A stretch of DNA of 64,000 bases from Thalassia testudinum (GCA_037157565.1 JAZHRO010000003.1:39507001-39571000), one strand, 5' to 3'; counted from the first letter of the stretch, positions 11,640 through 24,184 are shown. Notes: generated from the sequence alone by a model not told the origin. A program made the numbers and translations.

Positions 11640-14291
11640 TGATGGGGACACCATCATGAGCCCTAACTAGCTTATTTTGACCCAATGAAGAGAATAAAAG
11701 CACCTACATAACCAACTGAAGGTCCTAATTCACTGCATAACCTTTCTGAGAGAAAATAGGAAAAAAGGGGTAAAATTATAATTTTACCATTGCAGTACAA
11801 CAATAGGTTTTCTCAAGGGCTAAACAAAGGTCAAAAGGTTTTAATAAGATAAAAAAAAGGGTTGGATCAGATAGAAAAGGGTTTGTATAAGTTCTGTGAA
11901 GTAAATGACTTCTAAATCCTAAAACAGACTCACTTGATTAACCAAGGTTCTGGCTAGGATAAAATTCACCTAAACCCTCTAAAAATCATAGAAAACTATT
12001 TTCTAGGGTTTAGAACTTTCAATTTGGCCATTGGAACCCATCTTGACCTAGAATAGGGTCTCAGATAGATATTTACCCAAAATTGGATTTTTGCATAAAT
12101 TTTCCTGTCAAACGTGATCAAACCCCAAATCCAACTTCACCATTGGATTCCTTAGGTCCATGTTAGGCTTGTACTAAAATTTTAACCAAGTTGAGTTTGC
12201 CTTGACCTAGTTTGTGAAAAGGTCCAACCTGATTACAATTGTACCCGTATCTTTCAAAAATCTTTGCAAAAGGCCCCCTAACTTCTTCATCATTTTTGCA
12301 ATTAGGTCCCTCCACCATTATAGCAGAGGAATCCAACTTTGGCGAGCTTTGGAAGGTGGTTTCTCCCTGATTGCTCAGAGAATCCCCTTCAAAATTGGAA
12401 GGGAGATTCTCTGAGAAAATCCCTCCAATGTGAACCTAGTTTGATGCCCTAATTTCTTCACAATCACTCTTGCGAATGCATGAGAGATTTGGGTATCTTT
12501 TGAGTTTCCTTCTTCGGTTAGCATGCCTTGCTTGGAAGCTTGGCTTCCAAGCACAAATCCCCCCCAGAGATCTTTTTAAGAAGCCCCAGATCCAACTGCA
12601 TTCCCGAAGCTTGAATTCGACTGGAGATGCTATCAAATTCTTCTCTCCTCCTCCAACCAACTCGCTAGTCAAGCTTTGGCGACCTTCCCTAACTCTCTCT
12701 TGTTGTCTGGCCAAAATTCCAGTGGCAGACTCTTCCTCGTTGCTTTCTTCTATGTCGCACAGCACCCGTCGACGCCCTTTCCCCCATTCATCCTTGTCGA
12801 CTGACTCTCTCTGAGCACCATCGTCACCAGCATCGGCAATACATGTCAGATGCCATCTTTGTCTCCCCTTCATCCCCTAAAACCCTAGTTAAGTTCTTTC
12901 TCTCCTCAACTTTCTTCTCCACTTCGTATTTCTCAAAATCAACCACTACCTACCCTTATCACCCTCATCACCTTCATCTCCGGCCACCACCTCTGGTAAG
13001 GCCGCTCCACCTCCATAGGCCATCCCATCCCTTGCAAACAAGTCCATAAGCATCCCCTCGCTCCACTGAACATTTCCCCCCACTTCACACACCACTCTAC
13101 TCACTGACGCACCTCACCGAACTCACCTACAACTTCGCACACAGTGTGCTCAAGTTACGCTTGCACAGACGCCCCCACGACACGCCAACCACCCCAACAC
13201 ATTCATTGTGCCTGGACGATGTTTCCTGAGTGATTTGACATGGCCGTGAGGCTGTCTTTGTGATTTTCGGTAGCAGGCATCCTCCGCCATTAGTGACCAA
13301 GCTTGAAGCAAGCTTGAGGTCGCTCCAGGCTTTTCCAGCTCTAGGCCCCTGTCCCAGATTGCGTGGAAGACTCTCGTGCACGAATCCTGGTTATCAGCTG
13401 TAGTCAAAGGCCAAAGCAGCCACTGCAATTGGGAGCCTTGTCTCTACCGCAGCTATGCACGAAGAAAGGTGGGAGGATAGTCCCACCTATGATATGAAAG
13501 AACGCCTACACCAGAATAAATTGAAAAAGTGTTATCACCTTATCGCCTCATAACCACAGGTGAGGTCCCACTCACCCTTCACTGGTCTCGTCCATGCTCA
13601 TGCTTCACAGACCTGGCCTAACCTGACCTGATAGCACTCCTCACCCACCACCGCATGCCGGTGGGCCTCGTCTTGAGTACATACCTGACCCGATTACCCG
13701 AATACATGTGGCTCTAAGAGAGCGAACCCTAAGATAGAAAGAGAGGAGAGTTGCGTGTGGGTAGGGGGTAGGTTTTGCTACAGTCTGAAGGAAGGAGAAG
13801 GAGAAGCTAAAGAAGCTAAAAGAAAGTGAAAGGTAGAGAACAAGGGAAAGGCAGAAGTCAGAGAAAGAAGAAGAAAAAGACAAAGAAGAAGAAGAAAGGA
13901 GGAGAAGATAGAGAAGAGGAAGCAACAAAGAAAGAAGAGATGGAGTAGAAGCAGAAGAAAGAAGAAATCAAAAGACCATTGTAGCATCATTTTAAGTTGT
14001 CTGATTTACAAATCAGACGTTCAATTTTTAATTCATATTCATATACATTGAGTTCTTCAGTATTTTGTGATCTACATTGCCATTTACTCCAATATTTTTT
14101 CACTTTCATACTGATATTATTGCATATTCTTTTAAATTCTGAATTGTGATCTTGATTTCTAAATACCAAATTTGCTCCCTATGTTCAACCTCGGACTTCA
14201 AATTTGAGTGATAAAATTATAACTATTTTGAATGCTTTTTCGATTGTACTACAATGCAACACTTTTAAAACCCGATTCACTGTCCCAAACA
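11640..14291 (+). repeat. 5' LTR of element B
   Basis: 2.65 kb, TGATGGGGACACC ... CCCAAACA. The first 1.58 kb aligns with the 3' LTR (22594-24184), and the last part matches the fragment at 6972-7801. It includes a long imperfect hairpin (12374-12415) and a purine-rich run (13790-13980) that yields low-complexity reading frames. Frames such as 12436-12873 are unconserved in the other LTR and are not genes. Confidence 0.9.
12374..12415. other. LTR hairpin of element B (5' copy)
   Basis: A 17-base arm starting CTCAGAGAATC pairs with 12398-12415 with one bulged base and a 7-base loop. The same hairpin, also with one bulge, is at 23333-23374 in the 3' LTR. Confidence 0.65.
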
Positions 14292-14294
14292 TTT

Positions 14295-14312
14295 TGACGC
14301 CTTTACCAGGGA
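14295..14312 (+). other. Decayed primer binding site of element B
   Basis: TGACGCCTTTACCAGGGA matches the tRNA-Asp type TGGCGCCGTTGCCGGGGA at 14 of 18 positions. Three of the four differences are G-to-A or C-to-T transitions. It lies three bases inside the LTR. Confidence 0.7.
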
Positions 14313-15240
14313 GCAACGGGGGATTTAGAATTCTTGATTACAATTTTTGATTTAGTACTAACTTGCTATATCTCTTTTTTGTGGTTGTTTTAGCAGAAGA
14401 TTCAAAGAAAGATAGCCACACATCAAACACGCTAGGGGTAGGTAATTTCTGATTACTTTCTCTTAAGCCCCTCATTCTGAAAAAGAAAAAAAGCAAAATC
14501 AATTATAGCTACTTGCTTTCCATTCCTACCTAATTCATCAAGTTGCCTGATTTGATTTCAACAACAAAATTGATTTGTGCACCCATTTAATGTAACTAGG
14601 GCCACCACATTCTTGCTTGAGCCCAAGATACCACATTTGGAAAATTAAATTGGACCAAAAATAGAACCAAATTAAGGATTTCAATTTAGGGTTTTAGAGA
14701 CACACTTTCATAAGCAAGAATCAACTCTCCAAAAAGATGTGTGCCTAAGCCTTGGTTGAAGTGATTTATTCAGGCAAACCCTAAAATTCAGGCCTCTTAA
14801 TCTCACTTGAATCCTAAAAGAAGGGACCCAAAAAAACTTCTCAAAGCACAAATAGGTTAAGTTGACCCACCTTATTGGGTCAACCAACCTTGAAATTAGG
14901 TCACTTTTTGCACTCAATACATCTAAAGTTCAAGTGAAATCATAAGCACCCTTGCTCTTTAATAAAATAGGTAGACTTAAGAGATCAACCCCCTTTATGG
15001 TCTACCTAGAACATCAGTGACAAGAGAGGTCAGGTGGGGGAAACTGTGTAACTCGTGGTGGTGCTCTACCATGTATGGGTCTTTGGAGGCACTCTCCCTC
15101 TCTGGCTGCCCAGGTATTTCTAAGGAGGACGGCTTTCTGATTAAGGGGCATCATCCACTGCGAACCTCTATAGTCATCGAAATTTTTTGGGCATCCTGAT
15201 TGGGTCCATCACATTCTACTCTCATCCAAACCATCAGTGC
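14313..15240 (+). other. 5' leader of element B
   Basis: No supported gene. The untranslated leader between PBS and gag contains short A-rich and T-rich runs. The end (about 15220-15260) resembles the F leader just before its gag start (57890-57915). Confidence 0.55.
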
Positions 15241-17050
15241 ATGTTTGATTGGAGGTCCTTAAGACCATCCTTAAGGCCCCCTTTAGTTATTCACTCCCGT
15301 CAAGGCCAGGCCTCGACTTCTATGTTTGTGCAGCAACCTCATCAAATAGACATCTCCTCTGATTCATTTGAACGCAATTCTTCTTCTAACATCATCATGG
15401 CACAACCCGTAGAAGAAGAGAATAACCTTGAGAACCAACTTCAGCGCCTTAATGATCTATTTCAGGCCTTTGCAAATCCACCGCAGTGTCCAATGATGGG
15501 AGATCACTACAATCCCACTGTGGTTGCAATAGAACCTCGAGTCCAAATCCTAGCTGGAGGTCTTGATTCTGAACTCAATCCCAATTGATTCATGCTATTC
15601 CAAAATTTCATGAGCTTAATTCCAAGGATCCTTTCTAGCACATCAAACAAATCAAGCATCTGGCCTATACATTCACGTCAGATGTCCAAAATCGGGTTAT
15701 TCTTCTCATGAAGATGTTCTCCTTCTCTCTCATGGACAAAGCAGCCCACTGGTATCAGACTCAAACTCGTCCAATCAACACATGGGTTGAACTACAATCC
15801 AAGTTTCTAAAAAAGTTCTTCCCAGTTGGTTTCACGAATGCCTTATGACACCAGATCACACACTTCACCCAGCAGCCTGGAGAGCCACTCCATGAAGCAT
15901 GGGACCGTTTCCTAGATCTCATATGAAAGTGCCCCAATCACGGAGTTCCTAAATGGGAAGAAGTCCAGTCTTTTTACCAGGGACTCCATGAAGATATCCG
16001 CTTATTCATCAATGCAACTTGTGGAGGAAATATCATGGGTCAACACGAAGACGCTGTGTGGGAGATTCTTAAGATTATGTGCGAGAACTCCATCAATAAT
16101 GACTCCATGGGCTTATTCGACTGGATGAATGCTCGTGCATCGACGAATCCAAGGGGAGCACACGAGATGCAGGGCCTATCCACATCCGCCGACTTGGAAC
16201 TAATGGCTAGTGATTTGGACAAGGTCCCTATCATTGAGAAGAAGGTGGATGAGCTAACGCGACATCTGCTGCAAGCCACCTCTGTGCAAAACCCATTCGC
16301 AAAATCGCCCTCTGGGAGGGATGCTATGCATAACATCTATCACTGATCTTCTCAGGGGATGGACTCGTATCCACCCCCGTCTGACTCTAAGATCGAAGGA
16401 AACTCGGATCTTGCCTACTCTAATTGGGGGAACTCTGAACCATCATACCCTGATTTTCCTGAGGTTCCTCAGACCTGTGAGGACCTAAATGCCATCCAGA
16501 ATGATCCATTCTCTAATACCTATAACGTTGGATGGCAGAATCATCCCAATATCCTGTGGGTAGGAAATAATCAGAATCAGAGACCACAATATCAACCCCA
16601 TCCACAAGCTCCTCATCTATATCTGCCGCCTAAGCCTCGACCCAACCCCACCTATCAATCTGGGCCAACCCAAATAGATTAGATGACTCTGATCCTTCAG
16701 AGTCTGGCTGACATTCAGAAGACTAATGCGACTATGCAAAAACAGCTTAAGTATGAGATCACAGAGGTTCGTAATCAACTCGCCCAGATGGCGAATTCTC
16801 GCCAACTTGGGACACTCCCTTCGCAACCTCTACCGAATCCAAATAATGTGCCAAACCAGAGGCCTGTTATGAACCCAAATTTGGGCCAAGACCACATGAT
16901 TTACCAGGCCCCTTCTGCTCCATCACCTTATGGGATGGAAGCTTCGACATCCTACTCAGGATTTCAGTAGTAGCCACCTATTTTACTGACACCAAACCAA
17001 AACCAGGTAGGACTAAATTCAGTAACAACCCGTAGTGGGAAAGCAACACA
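15241..17050 (+). pseudogene. Gag polyprotein remnant (element B, Athila type)
   Basis: The start at 15241 (MFDWRS) is chosen because F has the matching start (MFGRRS) at 57901. After a frame change near 15590 the core follows: FSLMDKAAHWYQTQ (about 15715-15755), the FLKKFFPVG block (about 15808-15835), HEAWDRF (about 15893-15915) and GGNIMG (16024). It then continues through a Pro/Asn/Gln-rich tail with SNTYNVGWQNHPN (about 16512-16550) and LGTLPSQPLPNPN (about 16807-16845). Stops at 15586, 15847, 15924, 16344 and 16680 break it. Gag would form the virus-like particle that packages element RNA. No zinc knuckle is seen, as is usual in this lineage. Confidence 0.85.
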
Positions 17051-17403
17051 AGATCAACCTTACCCAAGCCACTTTCAGCCTGGTAGTGCTAACCCAAGCC
17101 CTAGGATAGTTATCCAGGATACCCCTGTCCTTGATCAAGAACTTGAACCTATTTTAGAGGAACCATCCAAGGTTCCATTTCCCGAGGCCTTGACAAAGGG
17201 AAAGTGGACAACCAAACACATGGCACCTGAGGAGGACCTAGTCAAGCTCTTTGAACAGGTCCATATAAACATCCCCTTGATGGATCCAATTTGCCACGTA
17301 CTGGTTTACACACAATTATTGAAAGACATGTACACCTAAGTGTAAGTCGCGAACCAAAAGTTGGAGCCCAATTGTATTGTCAGAGTAAGCCAACTCTGTA
17401 ATT

Positions 17404-17862
17404 TTGAGCAAACTCCCACATAAGGCAAAAGACCCAGGTACTCCCTTGATTTCCTGTACAATCGGTGATATCCAATTTGATAAAGCTTTATTGGATCTAG
17501 GAGCCTCCATAAACCAAATATCTACATCCCTACTTGACCATCTTGAGGAATTTGAGCTCACACTGACAGAGGTGACATTACAGTTGGCTAATCAATTGAT
17601 TAAGTCACCTAAAGAAGTTCTTGTGGATGTCATTGTTAGGGTTTGGGATTTCTATTTCCCGGTGGATTTCATAGTCTTGGATATGGATGCTCCAGAAAAT
17701 CCAAGGGATACACCAATTATACTAAGGAGACCCTTTCTGGCCACTGCTAGGGCCAACATAAATTGTAAGGAGGGCCAAACTAAACTGAAATTTGGGAACC
17801 AAACATTAAAGATTGACATCTTTAAGGCCCAACCAGGGATTAATTACGGTGTTATAAAATAG
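17404..17862 (+). pseudogene. Aspartic protease domain (element B)
   Basis: An uninterrupted 152-codon stretch. The active-site motif is DLGAS (codons about 30-34), the form typical of Athila-lineage proteases instead of DTGA, followed by TLQLANQ and the block PIILRRPFLATARANIN. In the family this domain cleaves the gag-pol polyprotein. The linker before it (17050-17400) is frame-shifted, although the typical acidic linker (VPFPEALTKGK) is readable near 17175. The domain itself looks intact, but the polyprotein is broken on both sides. Confidence 0.85.
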
Positions 17863-18059
17863 ATATGTGATATCAAGGCTGTGGTTGACAATCCATATGT
17901 TAAGGAAAACCTGGCTACTTCTGATCAACCATAAGAGGATCAAAACCCGCAATCAGAGGAGTCTGAACATGACCTAGACACACCCATAACTTCCTCCCTT
18001 GCTCCTGACACACACCCTGAACCACCCACTGCTACTGATAACCCTGTTTTGGAACTTAA

Positions 18060-19010
18060 TCCTTTTCCAGATCATCTAAAGTACGTGTTTTTGGGTTCGA
18101 ATCAAACGTTTCCTATGATTATCAACTCCAGATTCACACTTGATCAGGAATCTCGTCTGATTACTGTTCTCCAGCAACATCGAAGAGCCATTGGATAGAC
18201 TCTTGATGATTTGACTAGCATCAGCCCCTCTTACTGTACACACCGTATCTATACCGAAGAGGGCACATGACCTTCCCATGAAATGTAGAGACGTATGAAT
18301 CCTAATCTGCAGGAGGTTGTGAAAAAGGAGATCATCAAGTGGTTAGATGCTGGGATCATCTACCCAATCTCCGACAATCAGTAGGTGAGTCCAATCCAGG
18401 TTGTGCCTAAGAATGTAGGACTCACTGTGATCACGACTGAAATCAGAAAAATCATACCGATCCTTGTGGCAAATTCGTGGAGAGTCTGCATTGATTACAG
18501 AAAACTCAATACCTCCAAAAAGAAGGATCATTTCCCACTACCGTTTATTGATCAGATCCTCTAGAAACTAGCAGGAAATATTTTCCTCTACTTTTTGGAT
18601 GGGTACTATGGTTACAACCAGGTGGCAATCCATCCTGAGGACCAAGAGAAGACCACTTTCACCTGCCCCTTCGGGACGTACGCATTCTGAAGGATGCCAT
18701 TCAGTCTCTACAATGCACCTGCTACCTTTCAACGGTGCATGCTTGCCATATTCTTAGATATGGTAGGTGATTATCTGGAAGTCTTCATGGATGACTTTTC
18801 AGTATTTGGAGAATCATTTGATGATTGCCTCCTGCACTTTGTCCAGATCCTCAGACGGTGCATTGATGTGAATCTGGTTCTTTCCAGGGAAAAGAACCAT
18901 TTCATGGTTCCTGAAGGAATTGTCCTAGGACATCTCATATCAAAGAAAGGCATCCAAGTCGATCGAGCCAAGGTGAATCTGATTTCCAAACTCCCATGCC
19001 TAGCTTGTTC
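18060..19010 (+). pseudogene. Reverse transcriptase (element B, Athila type)
   Basis: A single frame with several stops (for example near 18196, 18268, 18382, 18562 and 18688). Landmarks in order are the N-terminal connection (SPSYCTHRI, about 18224), KWLDAGIIYPISD (about 18340), SWRVCIDYRKLN (18478-18510), FPLPFIDQIL, YNQVAIHPED (about 18615), MPFSLYNAPATFQRCM (18694-18740) and the catalytic FMDDFSVFG (18787-18813). The YxDD-type motif keeps both aspartates. The enzyme would copy element RNA to DNA. It is non-functional here because of the stops. Confidence 0.9.
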
Positions 19011-19545
19011 AAGGACATTCGATCTTTTCTAGGGCATGTCGGTTTTTACCATTGATTCACTCCTAATTTCTCAAAGATCGCGTGCCCCTTGACTACTCTG
19101 CTATATAAGGATGCTCCTTTCGAAATCTCCAAGGAATGCACTAAAGCATTTGAAATCCTACGTGATCGAGTTACCCAATCTCCGATCCTACAATCCCTTG
19201 ATTGGTCTCAACCATTTGAGGTCATGTGTGATGCATCTGATTTCACTGTAGGAGAGGTACTTGGGCAGAAAATTAACGGGAGACCTATGGTCATCTACTA
19301 CTTTAGCAAGACACTTGACGAGGCTCAGCGTAACTACACAATTACTGAGAAAGGGCTACTAGCCATAGTATTTGCCCTGGAAAAATTCAGATCATATCTT
19401 TTGGGCTCCCGTGTTATCATTTACTCTGATCATACAGCTGTGAGGCATCTCCTTGCGAAGGATGCGAAACCTCAACTAATCCATTGGATCTTGCTATTGC
19501 AAGAGTTTGACCTCAAGATTTACAACAAAGTGGGAAAATAGGAGG
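19010..19545 (+). pseudogene. RT thumb and RNase H domain (element B)
   Basis: A frameshift near 19010-19090 separates it from RT. The 19089-19541 stretch is open for 150 codons and shows [13 protein letters not shown] (RNase H first Asp), [19 protein letters not shown], the [16 protein letters not shown] helix and [14 protein letters not shown]. RNase H would remove the RNA strand of the RNA-DNA hybrid. The family consensus has AVGAVLGQ where this copy reads TVGEVLGQ. Confidence 0.85.
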
Positions 19546-20960
19546 GAGTTGATCACTTGTCCTGCCTTCCTTCTGATATTATCAACCCTTCCAGACCCAT
19601 TACGAAACATTTTCCCGATGAGCACCTCCTGACTACCAGTACAGGGCTTCCATAGTTTACTGATCCAGTAAACTACCTGGCATCACATCAGATCCCGCCC
19701 GATTGGCCGAAGCTCAAGAATGACAAATTGCTTTCAGATGCCAAGTACTACTTTTGGGAAGACCCGTATCTTTTCCTCATCGGTGCTGATCAAATCATTG
19801 GACAATGTGTCTCTGGAGCGAAAATTCAGGACATCTTGTCCTTCTGCCATGACCAGCCATGCGGTGGACACTTTTAAGGTCATAAAATCACAGCGAAAAT
19901 CCTAAAGTGCAACTTCTATTGGTCCACAATTTTCAAAGATGCATACAATCACTGTAGGGCATGCACTCGTCATCTGACCTTAGGCAACATGAGCCATTGT
20001 GATATGATGCCCTTACAGCCTATTCTCGTATGCAAAATCTTCGATGTCTGGGGGATTGATTTTATGGGACACTTTCCTATTTCAGACGGCTTCGAGTACA
20101 TTCTACTCGCTGTTGGCTACGTGTCAAAGTGGATCGAAGCTATTTCGACCTGAACCAATGATCATTAGGTGGTTATCAAATTTATTAATCAGAACATCTT
20201 TTAGCGGTTTGGGATTCCACATGTTATAATCTCTAATGGAGGAACCTATTTCACTAATGCTCAGTTCAGGTCACTAATGACCAAGTATGGGGTATCATAC
20301 CGAATCTTTACTCCTTATCACCCCAAAACTAGTGGTTTAGCTGAGCTATCAAATCGGGAGATCAAGAAAATCCTCCAGGTTACTATTCGACTTGAAAAGA
20401 AAGACTAGTCATCTTGACTTCTAGAAGCTTTGTGGGCTTATAGGACCGGCCACAAAACCCAATTAGGTATGTCTCCCATCAGATTGGAGTACGGGAAGGC
20501 ATGTCACCTCCCCATCGAATTGGAGCACAAAGCCTATTGGGCAATACGGACCTGCAACCTAGATCTTTCTTTGGTGGGAACCCACAGAAAGCTTCAAATG
20601 AGCGAGATTGATGTATCACACCACGACATGTAAGAGAACTCATGAATTTACAAATAGCGGGTTAAGGCCTTTCATGACAAGCACATATCCAGAAAGATCT
20701 TTCACCCTAGTCAAAAAGTCCTACACTTTGATGCCAAGCTCAAACTGTTTCCAGGAAAACTCAGATCGAAATGGATCGGACCTTACCTCATCCGACGATC
20801 TTTGGAAATGGATTCGTTGAGATCAGTCAACTCAGCCATGACTCAGAACCTTTTGTCGTGAATGGTCAGAGACTCAAACCATTCATTGACCCTACTGATA
20901 CAAATTTCGCTGGGATGTCCTTTACCCTCCATTCTCCCTCAGCTCATTATGCCTAGCCGA
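19546..20960 (+). pseudogene. Integrase (element B), catalytic residue mutated
   Basis: An H2C2-type zinc segment is readable around 19850-19970 (HDQPCGGHF ... CRACTRH). The core follows: WGIDFMGHF (first Asp, about 20055), then IISNGGTYF (20227-20253), where the second catalytic Asp is Asn (AAT), and GLAELSNREIKK (third residue Glu, about 20340). The C-terminal part includes [22 protein letters not shown] (20467-20533) and ends near 20956. Stops and frameshifts occur throughout (for example near 20212). It would have inserted cDNA into the chromosome, but the Asp-to-Asn change alone should inactivate it. Confidence 0.88.
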
Positions 20961-22555
20961 TGGCGTAAAAATCAGCGCTTAATAGGAGGCAACCGTCATT
21001 TTCTAAAAAATCCGAAACCTTTCTTGACATTCCTATGCTAAATTCATATTGCACTTTAGGGTTCATCCATTAGAACAGCCGATCCAACCTCTGGTACACG
21101 TGCTAGAGCTTGAAATCATTCGCAACAATCATTCCCAACCCGTTCACCCACCTAGAACCTGTTCTAATGAATGGTCTAAGCTGAACTTGAACCCACCTAA
21201 TTTATAATGGGGACATTGCAAATCGTAGGCATGAGGGTATGAAAGTACAAAATGCTGTGAAAGTCATCTCACAAGAAAAGGTTTCATCAAAAGAATCACA
21301 TATTACAAAAATACCAAAAAAATGAAAAAAAATCTTGAAAAAGAACAAAAAAATTAATACAAGAGAAAATTTTGAGGGCATATCAATTTTAAGGCGAAAA
21401 AGGGGGAAAGTGAAAAATGTCAAAAAGTAGCACAAGTTGAAAAGAAAAAGACAAGAGATAGTCATTAGTAAGAAATTAAGGAATTAACCGAGTTCTAGAC
21501 CATATCAAAAGAAAGAAAATGAAAGAAGCAAAAAGTTCTAATGAAACACAGAAGAGATTAGTAAGAATGCTGATCTTAGGCCTTTTGGGCTATACTCCTA
21601 GGCTTAAAAATTCAAGTATCCGCCAAGATCTGGATAGTCCTCAAGAGGTTGGGCAAAATGCGAAGCTTAAGTATTAGGTCTAAGGCTTAAAGAGTATTCG
21701 GCCTCGTTAACTGACCTTTGGTTTGTGGCACTCAGTAACATAAGCACCCCAATCCACACACAGTCTGGTTCAGTGTGCATAAGTATCAAAATCACACAAA
21801 TGCGTTTATATTATTCTGAAAAAGTTGCCTAGATTAGGAGCAGCTGATCAACACAAGTTGATTTGGACAAGTTCTTGGTGTGGAGAGGAAGAAATTCCCC
21901 TTGAAGATGTGCAATAACATATCATTTCCTTAGTGCTTGTCTCCTAGGATGTCTACATATCCTACCGGGGGCATGTAAGCACCCTGTGCTAGTTCAGATG
22001 CAACGGGCGACATTATCACGAAATGTCGATTGCCAAGGTCTAGATTTAGCAATAGAATGCCATGGGTGGGATTGTCATGAAGTCTCGAAAGCTAGGGTTT
22101 TGGGGGTTGCCATGGGCAGTGTTATCCCGAAGCATCGATTGCTAGGGACCCATCGAGGATTGATGACGGGGACTAAGAATCCAATACAGATCATGTTGTG
22201 AAGCCAATCTGAAGCTAGAAATAAAAGGAAAAGAGAGAAAACTTTCCAAACAAAGAAAATTCCTCTGTCTCTCTCTTACAAAAACATACAGCAAATTGAG
22301 CTAAGGCTAAAATATGTTACAAGCATGGGTGCTTTAACCGTGGAGTTCAACAAGCCTTAGGATAGTTCTTGTGGGCCTTAAAAACCTTCGCAGCAGACTG
22401 AGGCTAAAGTTAGGCAGGTCTGGATCTTGGTTGGTACTTGAGTACCTCTAGGCCAACTGTTGGCATTCTAACCTAATCTATAGAAGAATGCACACATCAC
22501 AATTTTGAGCATCAAAAAGATTACATGGTCTGGAATCAAAGTTAAAACCTTAAAT
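20961..22555 (+). other. 3' non-coding region of element B
   Basis: 1.6 kb with no supported gene. It contains an A-rich stretch (21290-21450) comparable to those upstream of the polypurine tract in other elements, and three degenerate repeats of about 53 bases (about 21981-22160). I see no envelope-like frame with a signal peptide or transmembrane segment. Confidence 0.6.
21981..22160 (+). repeat. Three imperfect ~53-base tandem repeats
   Basis: Units beginning near 21991, 22044 and 22104 share the pattern of a GCC(A)TGGG-like start, a (T)TATC/TGTCA(C)GAAG core and a CGATTGCYAGG-like end. They are diverged from each other. Confidence 0.5.
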
Positions 22556-22593
22556 TTTTGCTAAGGGACTAGCTAAAGCTAGGCATGGGGGTA
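22556..22593 (+). other. Polypurine tract and decayed hairpin of element B
   Basis: GGCATGGGGGTA (22582-22593) abuts the 3' LTR start TGATGGG. The upstream inverted repeat TTTTGCTAA / CTAGCTAAA (22556-22577) is a mutated version of the perfect hairpin in A, C and F. Confidence 0.8.
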
Positions 22594-24184
22594 TGATGGG
22601 AACACATCATCAGCCCTAACTAGCTCATTTTGACCTAATGAACAGAATAAAAGCTCCTACATAACCAACTAAAGGTCCTAATTCACCACATAACCTTTCT
22701 GAGAGAAAAATAGGAAACAACGGGTAAAACTACAATTTTACTAATATAGTACAACAATGGGTTTTCTCAAGGGCTAAACAAAGGTCAAAAGGTCTTAACA
22801 AGGTAAAAAAGTGGGTTGGATCAGGCAAAAAAGGGTTTGTATAAGTTTTGTGAATCAAAATGACTTCTTGAAACCCTAAAATAGAGTCACTTGGTTAACC
22901 AAGGTTCCAGCTAGAATAAAATTCACCTCAACCCTCTAAAAATCATAAAAATGTATTCTCTAGGGTTTATAACTTTCAATTTGGCCATTGGAACCCATTT
23001 TGACCTAGAATAGGGTCTCAAACAGGTTTTTTTCCCTAAATTGGGTTTTTGCATAAATTTTTGCAGTCAAACGTGGTCAAACAAAAAATCCAACTACACC
23101 ATTGGATTCCTTAGGTCTAAATTAGGTTTGTACCAAAATTTCACCGAAGTTGAGTTTGCCTTGACCTAGTTTGCGAAAAGGTCTATCCTGATTACATTTA
23201 TACCCTTATCTTTCAAAAACCTTTGCAAAAGGCCCCCTAGCCTCTTTATCATTTTCACAATTAGGTCCCTCAGCCATTATAATGGAGGAATCCTACTCTG
23301 GTGAGCTTTAGAAGGTGGTTTCTCCCTGATTGCTCAGAGAATCTCCTTCAAAGTTGGAAGGGAGATTCTCTGAGAAAATCCCTCCAATGTGAACCCAGTT
23401 TGATGTCCTAATTTCTTCCCAATCTCTCATGCGAATGCATGAGAGATTTAGGTCTCCTTTGAGTTTCCCTATCCGGCGAGCATGCCTTGCTTGGAAGCTA
23501 GGTTTCCAAGCATAAAACCCCCCCAGAGAACTATTTAAGAAGCCCTAGATCCAACCACATTCCCAAAGCTTGAATTTGACTGAAGACCCTATCAAATTCT
23601 TCTCTCCTCCAGATGATTCACTCGTCAAGCTCTGGCGACCTTCCATACTCTCCCTCATCGTCTAACCACAATACCAGCGGCAGACTCTTCCTCCTTGCTT
23701 TCGTCCACGTCGCGTAGCACCCACTAACTCCATTTCCCCCATTTATCCTCACCGACCAACTCTCTTTGAGCACCTTCATCCCTGGTGTGGAAAGTACGCG
23801 TCACACGCCATCTTCGTCTCCCCTTTGTCCCCTAAAACCCTAGCTAAGTTCTCTCTCCCCTCTAGTTTCTTATCCACTCCCTATTTCTCAAAATCAACCA
23901 CTGCTAACCCCCATCACCATCATGTCCTCCATCTCCAGCCACCACCTCTGGCGAGGCCGCTCCACCTCCACAGGCCATCCCATCCCTCGCCGACAAGTCC
24001 GTAAGCATCCACTCACTCCACTGAACATTTCCCCCCACTTCACACACCACTCCACTCACTCACGCACCTCACCGAACACACCCACACCTTCGCACACAAT
24101 GTGCCCTATGCACGCTTGCACAAACTCCCCCTCGACACACCAACCACCCCAGCACATTCATCGTGCCTCGGCGATGCTTCCTGA
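22594..24184 (+). repeat. 3' LTR of element B (3'-truncated)
   Basis: Aligns with 11640-13230 of the 5' LTR and stops abruptly near 24184 where copia gag begins. The two LTRs differ visibly (many transitions), so this is an old insertion. It includes the second copy of the hairpin (23333-23374). Confidence 0.88.

Larger units (their letters stand above)
11640..24184 (+). mobile_element. Element B: Athila-lineage Ty3/gypsy retrotransposon with complete but decayed gag-pol
   Basis: The plus-strand order is 5' LTR (11640-14291), PBS (14295-14312), leader, gag (15241-17050), protease (17404-17862), RT (18060-19010), RNase H (19010-19545), integrase (19700-20960), long 3' non-coding region, polypurine tract (22582-22593) and 3' LTR (22594-24184). 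It lies inside copia element G. The 3' LTR lacks roughly the last 1.05 kb relative to the 5' LTR, so the right end was lost, probably with adjoining G sequence, and no target duplication can be read. Confidence 0.9.

Noticed and set aside
12436..12873. 145-codon minus frame and 114-codon plus frame in the B 5' LTR
   Set aside because: The counterpart region in the 3' LTR (about 23400-23830) carries stops and indels in both frames, and no known domain is seen.
13641..13990. Ser/Leu/Phe-rich minus frames resembling membrane proteins
   Set aside because: Products of a purine-rich simple stretch (GAAGAAGGA-type); the similar run at 7120-7500 gives the same artefact.
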